Origin: RUG11237 sp045126515
Lineage (GTDB): Bacteria; Bacillota; Clostridia; Lachnospirales; Lachnospiraceae
Length of the DNA: 8,285 nucleotides
Assembly: GCA_045126515.1 (NCBI GenBank)
Contig: JBGVOM010000081.1
Location: 1 to 8,285, forward strand
Direction of reading: 5' to 3'
The translations under genes and the position numbers were made by a program. Below the pieces are notes generated by a model that saw only the letters and a program-made list of their open reading frames with translations, was not told the DNA's origin and did not search any database. This document shows, one piece after another, positions 1 through 6,055 of this stretch; the stretch's first letter is position 1, and each line of letters opens with the position of its first letter.

Positions 1-8
1 ATAAAAAA

Positions 9-59
9 GTGTCTTCGACACCTCAACCCCCTAACCCCCATTCATGGGGGAATTTGGGG
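9..59. repeat. C/G-rich dyads at the 5' side of the IS
   Basis: Two small dyads lie before the transposase. GTGTC-TTC-GACAC occupies 9-21, and a stronger one pairs CCCCC (35-39) with GGGGG (46-50) around a short loop. Further C4/G4 runs at 27-31 and 56-59 could pair outside it. Such C/G blocks stand out in AT-rich DNA. They could be terminal (terIS) structure of the element, or a leader hairpin that hides the transposase start when transcription enters from outside. The pairing is visible; the role is inferred. Confidence 0.5.
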
Positions 60-95
60 CTTTCTTTTTTTACTGTTTTACTGCATAATAATCTT

Positions 96-1244
96 ATGAG
101 CATATTACAAGATATTTTTAAAGACCATTATGAAGAAATGATTTACTTATTACGTCCACGTTCCTCTGTTGTTGAAAACGTGGATAAAATGATTAACTGC
201 GGTGACCCTTCTTTCGGCGGTGCAATGTATGGTTGCCCTGATTGTGGAAAATTAAAATTTGTTCCTTTCCGCTGTCACAGCCGTTTCTGCCCCACTTGTG
301 GAAACCTCTATGCCATGCACAGAACTACTTCCATGTCTTTTAAGCTGGTTAATGCAACTCACAGACACTGCGTTTTTACCATTGATTCACAACTTAGAGA
401 TTTTTTTCTTAATGACCGTTCTCTTCTTAACTGCCTCTTTCATGCAGTAAGAAGTGTGGTTTCTCATATGTTTTTTAAACTGAATAAATCCATGAACTTC
501 ACCCCAGGGTTTATTATGGTTTTACATACTTTTGGCAGGGATTTAAAATGGAATCCCCATATTCACTGCCTTATTTCTGAAGGTGGCTACAGTAATGATG
601 GATTTTGGCGTAATGTCAAACACTTCAATTATACTTACCTTCGCAATGCTTTTCGTACTGCATTATTAAATGAGATGGAAGCTAAAATTGGTTCTTCCTT
701 CAAAAAAATCAAATCCCGCTGTTATCAAGAGCACAAAGAAGGTTTCTATGTTTATGCAAAACCTAACAAATGCAACCCTAATACCGTTGTCAAATATATC
801 GGACGCTATCTTGGTCGCCCGGTAATTGCCACCTCCCGCATTGATAATTATGATGGTGACTATGTTACTTTTCACTACAACCGCCATGAAGATAATAAAT
901 ACGTTGAAGAAACTTTACCTGTTATGGATTTTATCCGGCGTCTGATTCAACACATACCTGAAAAACACTTTAAAATGATACGCTATGGCGGGCTTTATGC
1001 ACGTCATCGTGACATTGATAAAAAACTTTTTAGAGCTATTTCTCGTGAAAAGCACCAACTTTACAGAAGTTTCAATCAATGGCGTACTTCTATTTTTACT
1101 TCTTTTGTCTACGACCCGTTAAAATGTGAATGCGGCACAACCATGCTCTTTTTAGAGCTTTATTTTAATCACAAGCGAATTTCTCTTGAAGAAATGTATG
1201 AGAATGTAATGTCCCGTTCTCGTGGAAAGCGTTCTTCTGCATGA
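96..1244 (+). CDS. IS91-family Y2 (HUH) transposase
   Basis: This is a 382-residue single-strand nickase/transposase for rolling-circle transposition. Numbered from the ATG at 96, an N-terminal zinc-binding domain carries C47-x2-C50 and C60-H61...C65-x2-C68. The HUH metal site is WNPHIHCLIS, with H155 and H157. The catalytic tyrosine pair is in KYIGRYLGRP (Y234 and Y238, spaced as in Y2 enzymes). A C-terminal CEC (C344, C346) may bind metal. All key residues are present and the length fits the family. An in-frame GTG at 9 would extend it by 29 residues, but that stretch translates the hairpin region and looks non-coding. The product's homologs, as I remember them, begin at the MSILQDIF-type methionine. 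No clear ribosome binding site precedes 96, so translation is probably weak. The downstream small ORF is likely co-transcribed. Confidence 0.93.
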   Translation: MSILQDIFKDHYEEMIYLLRPRSSVVENVDKMINCGDPSFGGAMYGCPDCGKLKFVPFRCHSRFCPTCGNLYAMHRTTSMSFKLVNATHRHCVFTIDSQLRDFFLNDRSLLNCLFHAVRSVVSHMFFKLNKSMNFTPGFIMVLHTFGRDLKWNPHIHCLISEGGYSNDGFWRNVKHFNYTYLRNAFRTALLNEMEAKIGSSFKKIKSRCYQEHKEGFYVYAKPNKCNPNTVVKYIGRYLGRPVIATSRIDNYDGDYVTFHYNRHEDNKYVEETLPVMDFIRRLIQHIPEKHFKMIRYGGLYARHRDIDKKLFRAISREKHQLYRSFNQWRTSIFTSFVYDPLKCECGTTMLFLELYFNHKRISLEEMYENVMSRSRGKRSSA

Positions 1245-1297
1245 CTTTTATTTACTGCCTTACTGTGTTATACTTGCTTTCAAAGGAGGGTACACAC

Positions 1298-1474
1298 ATG
1301 AACCAGACAATAGAGAAACTTCGCAAAAAATATATGGATAATCCACCTGAAGGTATGACCTCTGAGGACATTCGCAACATGAGTGAGGATGACCTTCTCA
1401 ATATGGATTATTTTCTAAATGAAGATGACTTATTTGACGACGAGGCTGGTGTAGAAGGTTTTTATATCTTCTAA
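1298..1474 (+). CDS. Small acidic protein carried by the IS
   Basis: This ORF encodes 58 residues with a very strong ribosome binding site (AAAGGAGG, 1282-1289) 8 nt before the ATG at 1298. An earlier in-frame ATG at 1241 overlaps the transposase stop as ATGA, but the strong site sits downstream of it, so 1298 is preferred. The N-terminus is basic and helical (IEKLRKKYMDNPPEG). It is followed by short helix-like acidic segments (MTSEDIRNMSEDDLLNMD) and an Asp/Glu-rich tail ending GFYIF. There are no membrane segments or known catalytic motifs. I recall similar short ORFs beside related IS91-like transposases, which suggests an accessory protein of the element, but I cannot name a function. 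A DNA-mimic or transposase-binding role is possible from its charge and is speculation. Confidence 0.75.
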   Translation: MNQTIEKLRKKYMDNPPEGMTSEDIRNMSEDDLLNMDYFLNEDDLFDDEAGVEGFYIF

Positions 1475-1496
1475 GTGTCGTCTTATCAGTTTGCTC

Positions 1497-1545
1497 TAAC
1501 AAGAATTTATCTAACGTATGTTCGATAAATTCTTGTTATTTTTTT
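1497..1545 (+). terminator. Rho-independent terminator after the IS genes
   Basis: A perfect 15-bp stem pairs 1497-1511 with 1524-1538 around a 12-nt loop and is followed directly by seven T residues (1539-1545). It begins 22 nt after the stop of the small acidic ORF. The stem is AT-rich, but its length and T-run are typical of an intrinsic terminator. Hairpins are also common near the oriIS end of IS91-like elements, so it may serve both roles. Confidence 0.8.
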
Positions 1546-1559
1546 GTAGCTCAAAAATC

Positions 1560-1572
1560 GAACTTTCCTATA
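1560..1572 (+). other. oriIS-like motif GAACTTTCCTATA
   Basis: The motif lies downstream of the transposase, where IS91/ISCR elements carry oriIS. From memory, the ISCR1 oriIS contains GAACTTCCTATA; the copy here differs by one inserted T. GAAC is also a recognised IS91-family target tetranucleotide. The likeness is by eye and from memory, so confidence is moderate to low. Confidence 0.4.
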
Positions 1573-1580
1573 AAGCGAAA

Positions 1581-1631
1581 AAGTGACAGAGTAGTGCGGA
1601 TTTCTCAAAAAACCGCACTACTCTGTCACTT
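1581..1631. repeat. Perfect 19-bp inverted repeat, 13-nt spacer
   Basis: The left arm 1581-1599 (AAGTGACAGAGTAGTGCGG) is exactly complementary to 1613-1631. Neither side carries a T-run, so it is not a standard intrinsic terminator. The last two bases of the right arm are the first two of a TTGACA -35 box (1630-1635), which puts the dyad just upstream of the peptide-gene promoter. It could be an operator, a remnant of a small mobile repeat, or part of the IS right end. The geometry is seen; the role is open. Confidence 0.85.
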
Positions 1632-1659
1632 GACAACGTACCTTCCTCTCATAAATAAT
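1630..1659 (+). promoter_or_regulatory. Sigma-A-type promoter of the peptide gene
   Basis: A consensus -35 TTGACA (1630-1635), an 18-nt spacer and a -10 AATAAT (1654-1659, five of six consensus bases) predict transcription from about 1666. That leaves a leader of about 22 nt with the ribosome binding site at 1674-1680. The -35 overlaps the end of the 19-bp inverted repeat, so a protein bound to that dyad would contact or block RNA polymerase. Confidence 0.65.
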
Positions 1660-1687
1660 AAAAGAAAAAACACAAAGGAGAATTATT

Positions 1688-1843
1688 ATGTTAAAGAAAA
1701 TCTTGAAAAAAGTAACAGCATTAGCAATCATCTGCGTTATTTTCGGTGGACTGGTTTCAAAATTGCCATCAAATAATCCTTCTGAATCAAATCAGAACTA
1801 CACAATTTCCGGGGACCTTGATTCACCTGAAGAAAAACACTAA
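1688..1843 (+). CDS. 51-residue exported peptide, candidate signal precursor
   Basis: Hand translation gives 51 residues. The N-terminus is basic (MLKKILKKV), followed by a hydrophobic core (TALAIICVIFGGLV, residues 10-23) and a polar tail rich in Ser, Asn, Asp and Glu that ends SPEEKH. AAAGGAG (1674-1680) lies 7 nt before the ATG and a good promoter lies upstream, so it is very probably expressed. The shape (positive end, export segment, short polar tail) is that of precursors for exported signalling peptides of the Phr/PapR type. Its stop is 5 bp from the stop of a convergent HTH/TPR regulator of the class that binds such peptides. No clear AxA signal-peptidase site is seen, so it could instead stay as a small membrane peptide. 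The sequence is not one I recognise, and pairing with the regulator is inferred from position and architecture. Confidence 0.7.
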   Translation: MLKKILKKVTALAIICVIFGGLVSKLPSNNPSESNQNYTISGDLDSPEEKH

Positions 1844-1848
1844 TTATC

Positions 1849-3735
1849 CTAATCGTTTTCTATATCCATCTTCATAATAGTTACTTTTGACAAGCTGACA
1901 TAAATTAATGCACCTTTGTACTTCGGTAATATATACTCTTGGTGATTTTCCGCTTTCCCTTCTATTCTCCATGCTACATTATATATATTATAATGTAACA
2001 GGTTGGTTCTTTTTAGCTTCAACGATAATTTATTCAACTTGTCAAAAGTTCTATTAGACTCCTTATATTCCCCCATACTTCCCATAAGGCTTGCATAAAA
2101 GCTCATTACTATCTCATATAATCCCACATACACATCTTCCATTCCATCTTCTGCGAATTTGTCAAAATATTCCTTTAGGATTGAAATGTATTTGTAGGAC
2201 TCCTGAAGCATTCCAATTTTTTTCAAAGCCGTAGCTGTAGAATTCATACATGAAATCTCTAACCACGAGAAAAAAGCATTTTCCTGTTTCTTATAAACTG
2301 TTTCCAAATCAACCGTACATGATATTGCTTCTTTTAAATTATTTATATGCTGTTCACATGTAATTTGACCTTTCAGCCATTGTACAAGGCTTCTTGACCT
2401 TAACATCATCTGCTTATTGATTGTACATTGAGGCAGTTTCTCCTCCAATTCATTCAGAAACTCCTCTGCCAGATCCATTTCTTTCGCATTTACAGCTCTC
2501 CTGTACCTCTCATATAATTCTGTAGTTTCCCGGCTGTCCGTTACTATGCCCATATTAATATACTCCACTGACAAGCCCAAGCAGCAAAACAGTTCTTCCG
2601 CAATTCCGTCATGTTTCCTTTTCTGCTTTAATTCTAATCTTTGAACAGTTCTTTCGGAACATATTCCATCACATAATTCTGCTCTTGTCATATTTAACAT
2701 TTTCCTGCGCTTTTTTATAACATCATTAATGCAATAAACGTCTTCTTCCCTGTAAAAATAGCAGCAGTCTTCCATTACATAAGGCATATTGTACTGTTCA
2801 CATATACCTTTGTATGCGTCAAGCACATCCTCGGTTCTGTGCAACGTTCTTTTGTACTCATCAATTTTATTAATATCATCGGTGTTGCCAAGCAAATATG
2901 TTAATAACTCTATGTGTACATTTAACAATTCACTTAAGTAATATGACTTGCAGTCTTCGCGCAAAATATCTATTGCCTTATCACAGAGCAATAATATCTT
3001 TTCGTATAAGTCCGCCTTTTTCCTTTCATCCGTCTTTTCTTCATATATCTTCACATGTCTGTACATATACACAACAATCTTTGGACATATCTTTGCTCTT
3101 CCGCCAATATCAAACCTCGGTGAGTCCATATAATCCAACAATTCCCGGTATACTGCAAATATTTCCAGTACATCCTTGCTATGTATTTCCCTGCTTCTGC
3201 ACTCCAATACCAGATTGACTTCATCCGTCGACAACAACATCTTATCTAAGGCAACCTCATTAACATCAGGAATCGTTATGGTTGCTGCCTCTTTATAAAG
3301 ATTATATATTTCCTTACTATCCGCCAATGGATTTTCCTTTTGTAATATCTGCAATTTCATAAAAATATAAAACTGCTTTTCAATTTTTCTGTTTTTTGTC
3401 CATGTCTCATCATACTTTTTCAGAAGTTCCTCTGCTCTTTGAAGTTTTCCGTCTTCTATGGCATTTATAATATCATTTCTATCCTTCCACTCATCATAAT
3501 CCATATAATCCAGATATTTTTCATATTTCTTCTGGTCTATTCCAAGCCTGGACAAAAGCCTGTTTAAACTATTTCTGTTGATGAATCTGTCACCACGTTC
3601 AATCTTCTCAAGCATACTTTTTGTACATATTCCGTTACACAGCCATCCAACTTGTACTTTCTGTTCAACGCGCGTATTATGAAGCATTTTGATAATCCTC
3701 TTTTGCTTCATGCCTACTTCCACATATCTACTCAT
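1849..3735 (-). CDS. RRNPP-like tandem HTH/TPR transcriptional regulator
   Basis: This encodes a 628-residue cytoplasmic DNA-binding regulator. HTH 1 (about residues 9-68) carries LCNGICTKSMLEKIERG from residue 32. A second HTH carries LCDGICSERTVQRLE from residue 354, 322 residues later. Each is followed by helical TPR-like sequence, and matching segments recur at about the same offset (AEELLKKYDE versus AEEFLNELEE; LYKEAATITI versus LKEAISCTVD). The protein therefore looks like two HTH+TPR units fused in tandem. The LSxGICS...RIExG pattern is typical of Rgg/PlcR/NprR-type (RRNPP) regulators, whose TPR domains bind short peptides. HTH 2 has lost the usual Gly after the recognition helix and may bind DNA poorly. 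A TTG at 3795 could add 20 residues, but it falls at the predicted transcription start; the ATG at 3735 follows AGGAAGGG (3746-3753), so it is chosen. The peptide gene converges on its 3' end. Confidence 0.82.
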   Translation of the reverse strand: MSRYVEVGMKQKRIIKMLHNTRVEQKVQVGWLCNGICTKSMLEKIERGDRFINRNSLNRLLSRLGIDQKKYEKYLDYMDYDEWKDRNDIINAIEDGKLQRAEELLKKYDETWTKNRKIEKQFYIFMKLQILQKENPLADSKEIYNLYKEAATITIPDVNEVALDKMLLSTDEVNLVLECRSREIHSKDVLEIFAVYRELLDYMDSPRFDIGGRAKICPKIVVYMYRHVKIYEEKTDERKKADLYEKILLLCDKAIDILREDCKSYYLSELLNVHIELLTYLLGNTDDINKIDEYKRTLHRTEDVLDAYKGICEQYNMPYVMEDCCYFYREEDVYCINDVIKKRRKMLNMTRAELCDGICSERTVQRLELKQKRKHDGIAEELFCCLGLSVEYINMGIVTDSRETTELYERYRRAVNAKEMDLAEEFLNELEEKLPQCTINKQMMLRSRSLVQWLKGQITCEQHINNLKEAISCTVDLETVYKKQENAFFSWLEISCMNSTATALKKIGMLQESYKYISILKEYFDKFAEDGMEDVYVGLYEIVMSFYASLMGSMGEYKESNRTFDKLNKLSLKLKRTNLLHYNIYNVAWRIEGKAENHQEYILPKYKGALIYVSLSKVTIMKMDIEND

Positions 3736-3804
3736 ATGCAGCTTTCCCTTCCTGCCATCTTTAATTTTTTTTTTAAACGCACGTCTCAAATACAATATTC
3801 TTAA

Positions 3805-3833
3805 ATTATAGCATAAAACAGCATAAAAAATTG
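3805..3833 (-). promoter_or_regulatory. Regulator promoter with phased direct repeats
   Basis: On the minus strand an extended -10, TGCTATAAT (TATAAT at 3810-3805), predicts a start near 3798, about 60 nt before the ATG at 3735. The -35 region (3833-3828, CAATTT) is poor, so the extended -10 probably carries the promoter. The spacer holds two copies of AGCATAAAA in plus-strand reading (3810-3818 and 3820-3828), ten bases apart, that is, on the same face of the helix. This could be an operator for autoregulation (inference). Confidence 0.55.
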
Positions 3834-3860
3834 GGAAAAAAGCATTTTTTCAAAACCAAT
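3825..3860 (-). terminator. Terminator of the chr-lysR operon
   Basis: Read on the minus strand, ATTGG (3860-3856) pairs with CCAAT (3834-3830), with a 4-nt T bulge on one side. Inside is GAAAAAA-TGC-TTTTTTC (3851-3835). A run of T residues follows (3829-3825). It lies about 50 nt after the lysR stop. The bulge and AT-rich inner stem make it imperfect. It abuts, and slightly overlaps, the -35 region of the next gene on the same strand. A smaller dyad (CCTTTA/TAAAGG, 3889-3904) sits just after the stop and lacks a T-run. Confidence 0.55.
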
Positions 3861-3907
3861 ATGTTAGGTATTTAAAGTTTTCAGACAACCTTTAGTTGTA
3901 AAGGAAA

Positions 3908-4777
3908 TTAAATCTTTATTATTTCCTGCATTATTTTAATATTTTTAGATATATATTTATTTTTATGGATTACAAGATTTATGTTTCTTGTCACAGCCTC
4001 TCCCTCAAGAGGAAGTATTATTATGTCTCCGGCTTCACATTCTCTTTCAATCATTCTCTTTGAAAGAATTGCTATTCCACGTCCATGCATAACAGCATTT
4101 TTTATTGCTTCTGTGTTTGTACTGCAAAAGGTTCTTTTTAAATGAAGCCCGTAATCTTCAAACCGCCTTTCCAACTGATTTCTTTCAACACTTCCGCTTT
4201 CCCTGCTGATATAGTCCTGTCCCTCAAGCATTTCAAAGGTAACGAGCTTCTCCTTTATAAGCGGATGCCCTTTCCCACAGACCAGCACAAGTTCATCCTC
4301 ACACACAGGGGTAATAACCAGGTCGTCACTTTTAATTATTCCCTCAACAATACCTAAATCAATCTCATTGCTAAGAATTCCATGTTCTATCTCTGATGAG
4401 TTGGCTACCGTTACACTAATTGAACATTCCGGCATTCTTTCCTCCGCCCTGTCCAAAATATCATTAATGAGAAATGTTCCAACCGATACACTGCATCCAA
4501 TGCGCAGACTGGTGCTCTCATTTGCTCTGTTCACCGCTTCTTCCATTTTCTCGAAGGAATCCAGTATATGACGGGAAAAAGAGAGCATAAGCTCCCCTTC
4601 CTTTGTCAGATATATTTTTTGTGAAAGCCTTTCAAAAAGCTTTACCCCGTAATGTTTCTCCAATTCGGATATTGCCTGACTGACCGTAGGCTGAGAAACA
4701 TGAAGTTTTTTCGCAGCCGCACTCATGCCGCCTGTGTCAGCTACCGTTGTAAAAATTTTAAGATGTCTGATAGTCAT
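3908..4777 (-). CDS. LysR-family transcriptional regulator
   Basis: This 289-residue protein has the full length of the LysR family. The N-terminal winged HTH (residues 1-60) includes SAAAKKLHVSQPTVSQAI and the usual LEKHYGVKLFER continuation. A linker helix runs to about residue 85, followed by a two-lobe effector-binding domain starting LRIGCSVSVGTFLINDIL. The sequence resembles the CysL/CbbR-like group that senses small metabolites, but the effector cannot be read from it. The ATG at 4777 follows AGGAG (about 6 nt away) and lies 14 nt after the stop of the second transporter gene, so it is the third gene of a transporter operon. Such regulators usually control the genes beside them. A suitable dyad near -65 of the operon promoter is consistent with autoregulation. 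Confidence 0.93.
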   Translation of the reverse strand: MTIRHLKIFTTVADTGGMSAAAKKLHVSQPTVSQAISELEKHYGVKLFERLSQKIYLTKEGELMLSFSRHILDSFEKMEEAVNRANESTSLRIGCSVSVGTFLINDILDRAEERMPECSISVTVANSSEIEHGILSNEIDLGIVEGIIKSDDLVITPVCEDELVLVCGKGHPLIKEKLVTFEMLEGQDYISRESGSVERNQLERRFEDYGLHLKRTFCSTNTEAIKNAVMHGRGIAILSKRMIERECEAGDIIILPLEGEAVTRNINLVIHKNKYISKNIKIMQEIIKI

Positions 4778-4791
4778 ATTCTTCTCCTGCT

Positions 4792-5364
4792 TTAAATCGC
4801 TCCCATAAAAGCATAAATAACCGTTCCTATAACACCGCTTCCCAGAATAATTGTTATGGCACTAACCTTAAACTTTCTGAGTATAAATAGCGCCACTGCA
4901 AAGATTCCCAACTCCACAAACCGTATATTGCTAAGAACTACCTCCTGAAGTTTTGACTGAAACAGTCCTAACAAAAGAATTGAAGTTCCTGCCGAGCCAA
5001 TCATTGCCACAACTGCCGGTCTCAGTGCCCCCAGTACAACCTGAACACCACTTACGGTACGGTATTTATAATAAAAATGAGCCAGTATAAGACATATGCA
5101 GAAAGACGGAATAATACAGCCTATTGAGCAAATCAGTACTCCCGGTATTCCTGCTATTCTCATTCCAACAAATGTTGCAGAATTAATTGAAATAGGGCCC
5201 GGTGTCATTTCTGCTACCGTGATTAAATCTGAAAATTCCTCAAGCGTCATAAGTCCATGAATATTAACAATCTGCTCCTGAATAAGAGGAATTGCTGCAT
5301 ATCCGCCGCCTACACTAAAAAGCCCGACCTGAACGAAAGCAAAAAATAATTTTAACAACAGCAT
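4792..5364 (-). CDS. CHR-family (chromate-type) transporter, second half-size subunit
   Basis: This 190-residue membrane protein has one CHR domain. Visible family motifs are VGLFSVGGGYAAIPLI near residues 13-28, the MTPGP signature at 53-57 followed by INSATFVG and RIAGIPG, and about five or six hydrophobic segments. Full-length ChrA has two CHR domains (about 400 residues); half-size members come as adjacent pairs and are thought to assemble as a heterodimer. Its ATG directly follows the stop of the first subunit (TAAATG), and its GGGGAGG ribosome binding site lies inside the upstream gene, which implies translational coupling. Chromate export is known for some family members. In a strict anaerobe the natural substrate may be another anion, so the substrate is left open. 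Confidence 0.9.
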   Translation of the reverse strand: MLLLKLFFAFVQVGLFSVGGGYAAIPLIQEQIVNIHGLMTLEEFSDLITVAEMTPGPISINSATFVGMRIAGIPGVLICSIGCIIPSFCICLILAHFYYKYRTVSGVQVVLGALRPAVVAMIGSAGTSILLLGLFQSKLQEVVLSNIRFVELGIFAVALFILRKFKVSAITIILGSGVIGTVIYAFMGAI

Positions 5365-5940
5365 TTATGCCACCTCCCCTTTCTTTTTCTTAAGTGTAAC
5401 AAACAAGTCCACAAGCCCAATTCCAAGGCAGACAAAAATCACAAGCATCGCACTTACATTAAAGAAGCATACAGCTATAAATGCAACAACCATCATTATT
5501 ATATACAGAACTCGTTTTGTCTTTAACACATTTCCCGCCAGATTGATAACAACATCAAAAATGACTGCCGCAACACCGGCTCTCATTACCTGCAATGCTG
5601 TAGCAATATAGGCATTGGTACGAAACTGCTCATAAAATAATGAAATAACAGCGATAATAATCATTGGCGGAAGAATCGTTCCGAGAATGGCTGTCAATGA
5701 GCCTAAAACCCCTGCCATTCTATATCCGATAATTACGGAGGCATTTACGGGAAGCGGACCCGGTGTAGACTGCGTAATAGCTGTCACATCAAGCATTTCA
5801 TCTTCCTCAAGCCATTTTAATTCCTCCACGAATTTTTTCTTCATAAGGGAAACTATGACAAAGCCTCCACCAAAAGTACATGAACTCAATACAAACATAG
5901 ATTTAAACAATGTCCATAACTTACTATAGTCTTTCTTCAT
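5365..5940 (-). CDS. CHR-family (chromate-type) transporter, first half-size subunit
   Basis: This 191-residue integral membrane protein is the partner of the next gene. It has the CHR motif CTFGGGF at 21-27, STPGPLPVNASVIIG from residue 58, and YRMAGVLGS after it, then about four further hydrophobic segments and a basic C-terminus (LKKKKGEVA). A TTG at 5952 is in frame, but its bases are part of the ribosome binding site (GGAGGT) that serves the ATG at 5940, so the ATG is the start. It is the first gene of the transporter-transporter-lysR operon and faces away from the chemoreceptor gene. The two subunits are clearly different from each other (TFGGGF versus SVGGGY), as usual for paired half-size members. 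Family membership is secure; the substrate is not. Confidence 0.9.
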   Translation of the reverse strand: MKKDYSKLWTLFKSMFVLSSCTFGGGFVIVSLMKKKFVEELKWLEEDEMLDVTAITQSTPGPLPVNASVIIGYRMAGVLGSLTAILGTILPPMIIIAVISLFYEQFRTNAYIATALQVMRAGVAAVIFDVVINLAGNVLKTKRVLYIIMMVVAFIAVCFFNVSAMLVIFVCLGIGLVDLFVTLKKKKGEVA

Positions 5941-5973
5941 AATGACCTCCAACTCATTTTCTTTTTCGTAAAC

Positions 5974-6002
5974 AATTTACCATACAAACTATTATTTGTA
6001 AA
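5974..6002 (-). promoter_or_regulatory. Promoter of the chr-lysR operon
   Basis: On the minus strand, -35 TTTACA (6002-5997), a 17-nt spacer and -10 TAAATT (5979-5974) preceded by TGG (an extended -10) predict a start near 5967. This leaves a leader of about 27 nt before the ATG at 5940. The -10 matches only four of six consensus bases, which fits a promoter that needs an activator. Confidence 0.55.
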
Positions 6003-6023
6003 ATACATATGTTTTATTATTCC

Positions 6024-6041
6024 TATAGTAAAATACCTATA
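6024..6041. promoter_or_regulatory. Candidate LysR-type operator
   Basis: TATAG (6024-6028) and CTATA (6037-6041) form an inverted repeat with an 8-bp spacer. Its centre is about 65 bp upstream of the predicted chr transcription start, the position where LysR-type regulators classically bind their recognition site. The spacing gives an even-length dyad, not the strict T-N11-A form, so the match is partial. Confidence 0.4.
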
Positions 6042-6055
6042 TATTATTTTTCTGT

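Larger units (their letters stand above)
1..1580 (+). mobile_element. IS91-family-like insertion sequence (ends approximate)
   Basis: The element contains a Y2 HUH transposase, a small acidic ORF, a terminator and an oriIS-like motif, in that order. IS91-family elements move by rolling-circle replication, lack terminal inverted repeats and make no target duplication, so the ends cannot be fixed by a repeat search here. The left end lies at or before position 1. It may be near the C/G-rich dyads at 9-59. The right end is probably between the GAACTTTCCTATA motif (1560-1572) and the inverted repeat that starts at 1581. Both ORFs look intact, so the element may be active. Comparing an empty site in a related genome would fix the ends. 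Confidence 0.6.

Noticed and set aside
9..95. GTG-initiated N-terminal extension of the transposase
   Set aside because: It translates through the C/G-rich dyads, has no ribosome binding site and does not resemble the family's N-terminus.
1269..1274. TGTTATACT as a separate promoter for the small acidic ORF
   Set aside because: The predicted start would fall at or next to the ribosome binding site (1282), leaving almost no leader, and no -35 is seen.
1475..1687. CRISPR array or riboswitch in the dyad-rich stretch
   Set aside because: The dyads are single inverted repeats without regularly spaced direct repeats, and the larger one lies upstream of the promoter, so it is not in the peptide gene's leader RNA.
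1594..1776. 60-residue plus-strand open frame starting inside the 19-bp palindrome
   Set aside because: It has no ribosome binding site, begins upstream of the predicted promoter start and overlaps the better supported 51-residue peptide gene in another frame.
2898..3218. 106-residue plus-strand open frame opposite the regulator
   Set aside because: It is antisense to a strong coding frame, has no ribosome binding site and shows the Ser/Pro/His-rich composition of a shadow frame.
3736..3795. TTG start that would lengthen the HTH/TPR regulator by 20 residues
   Set aside because: It lies at the predicted transcription start with no ribosome binding site; the added residues are Lys/Arg-rich and look non-coding.
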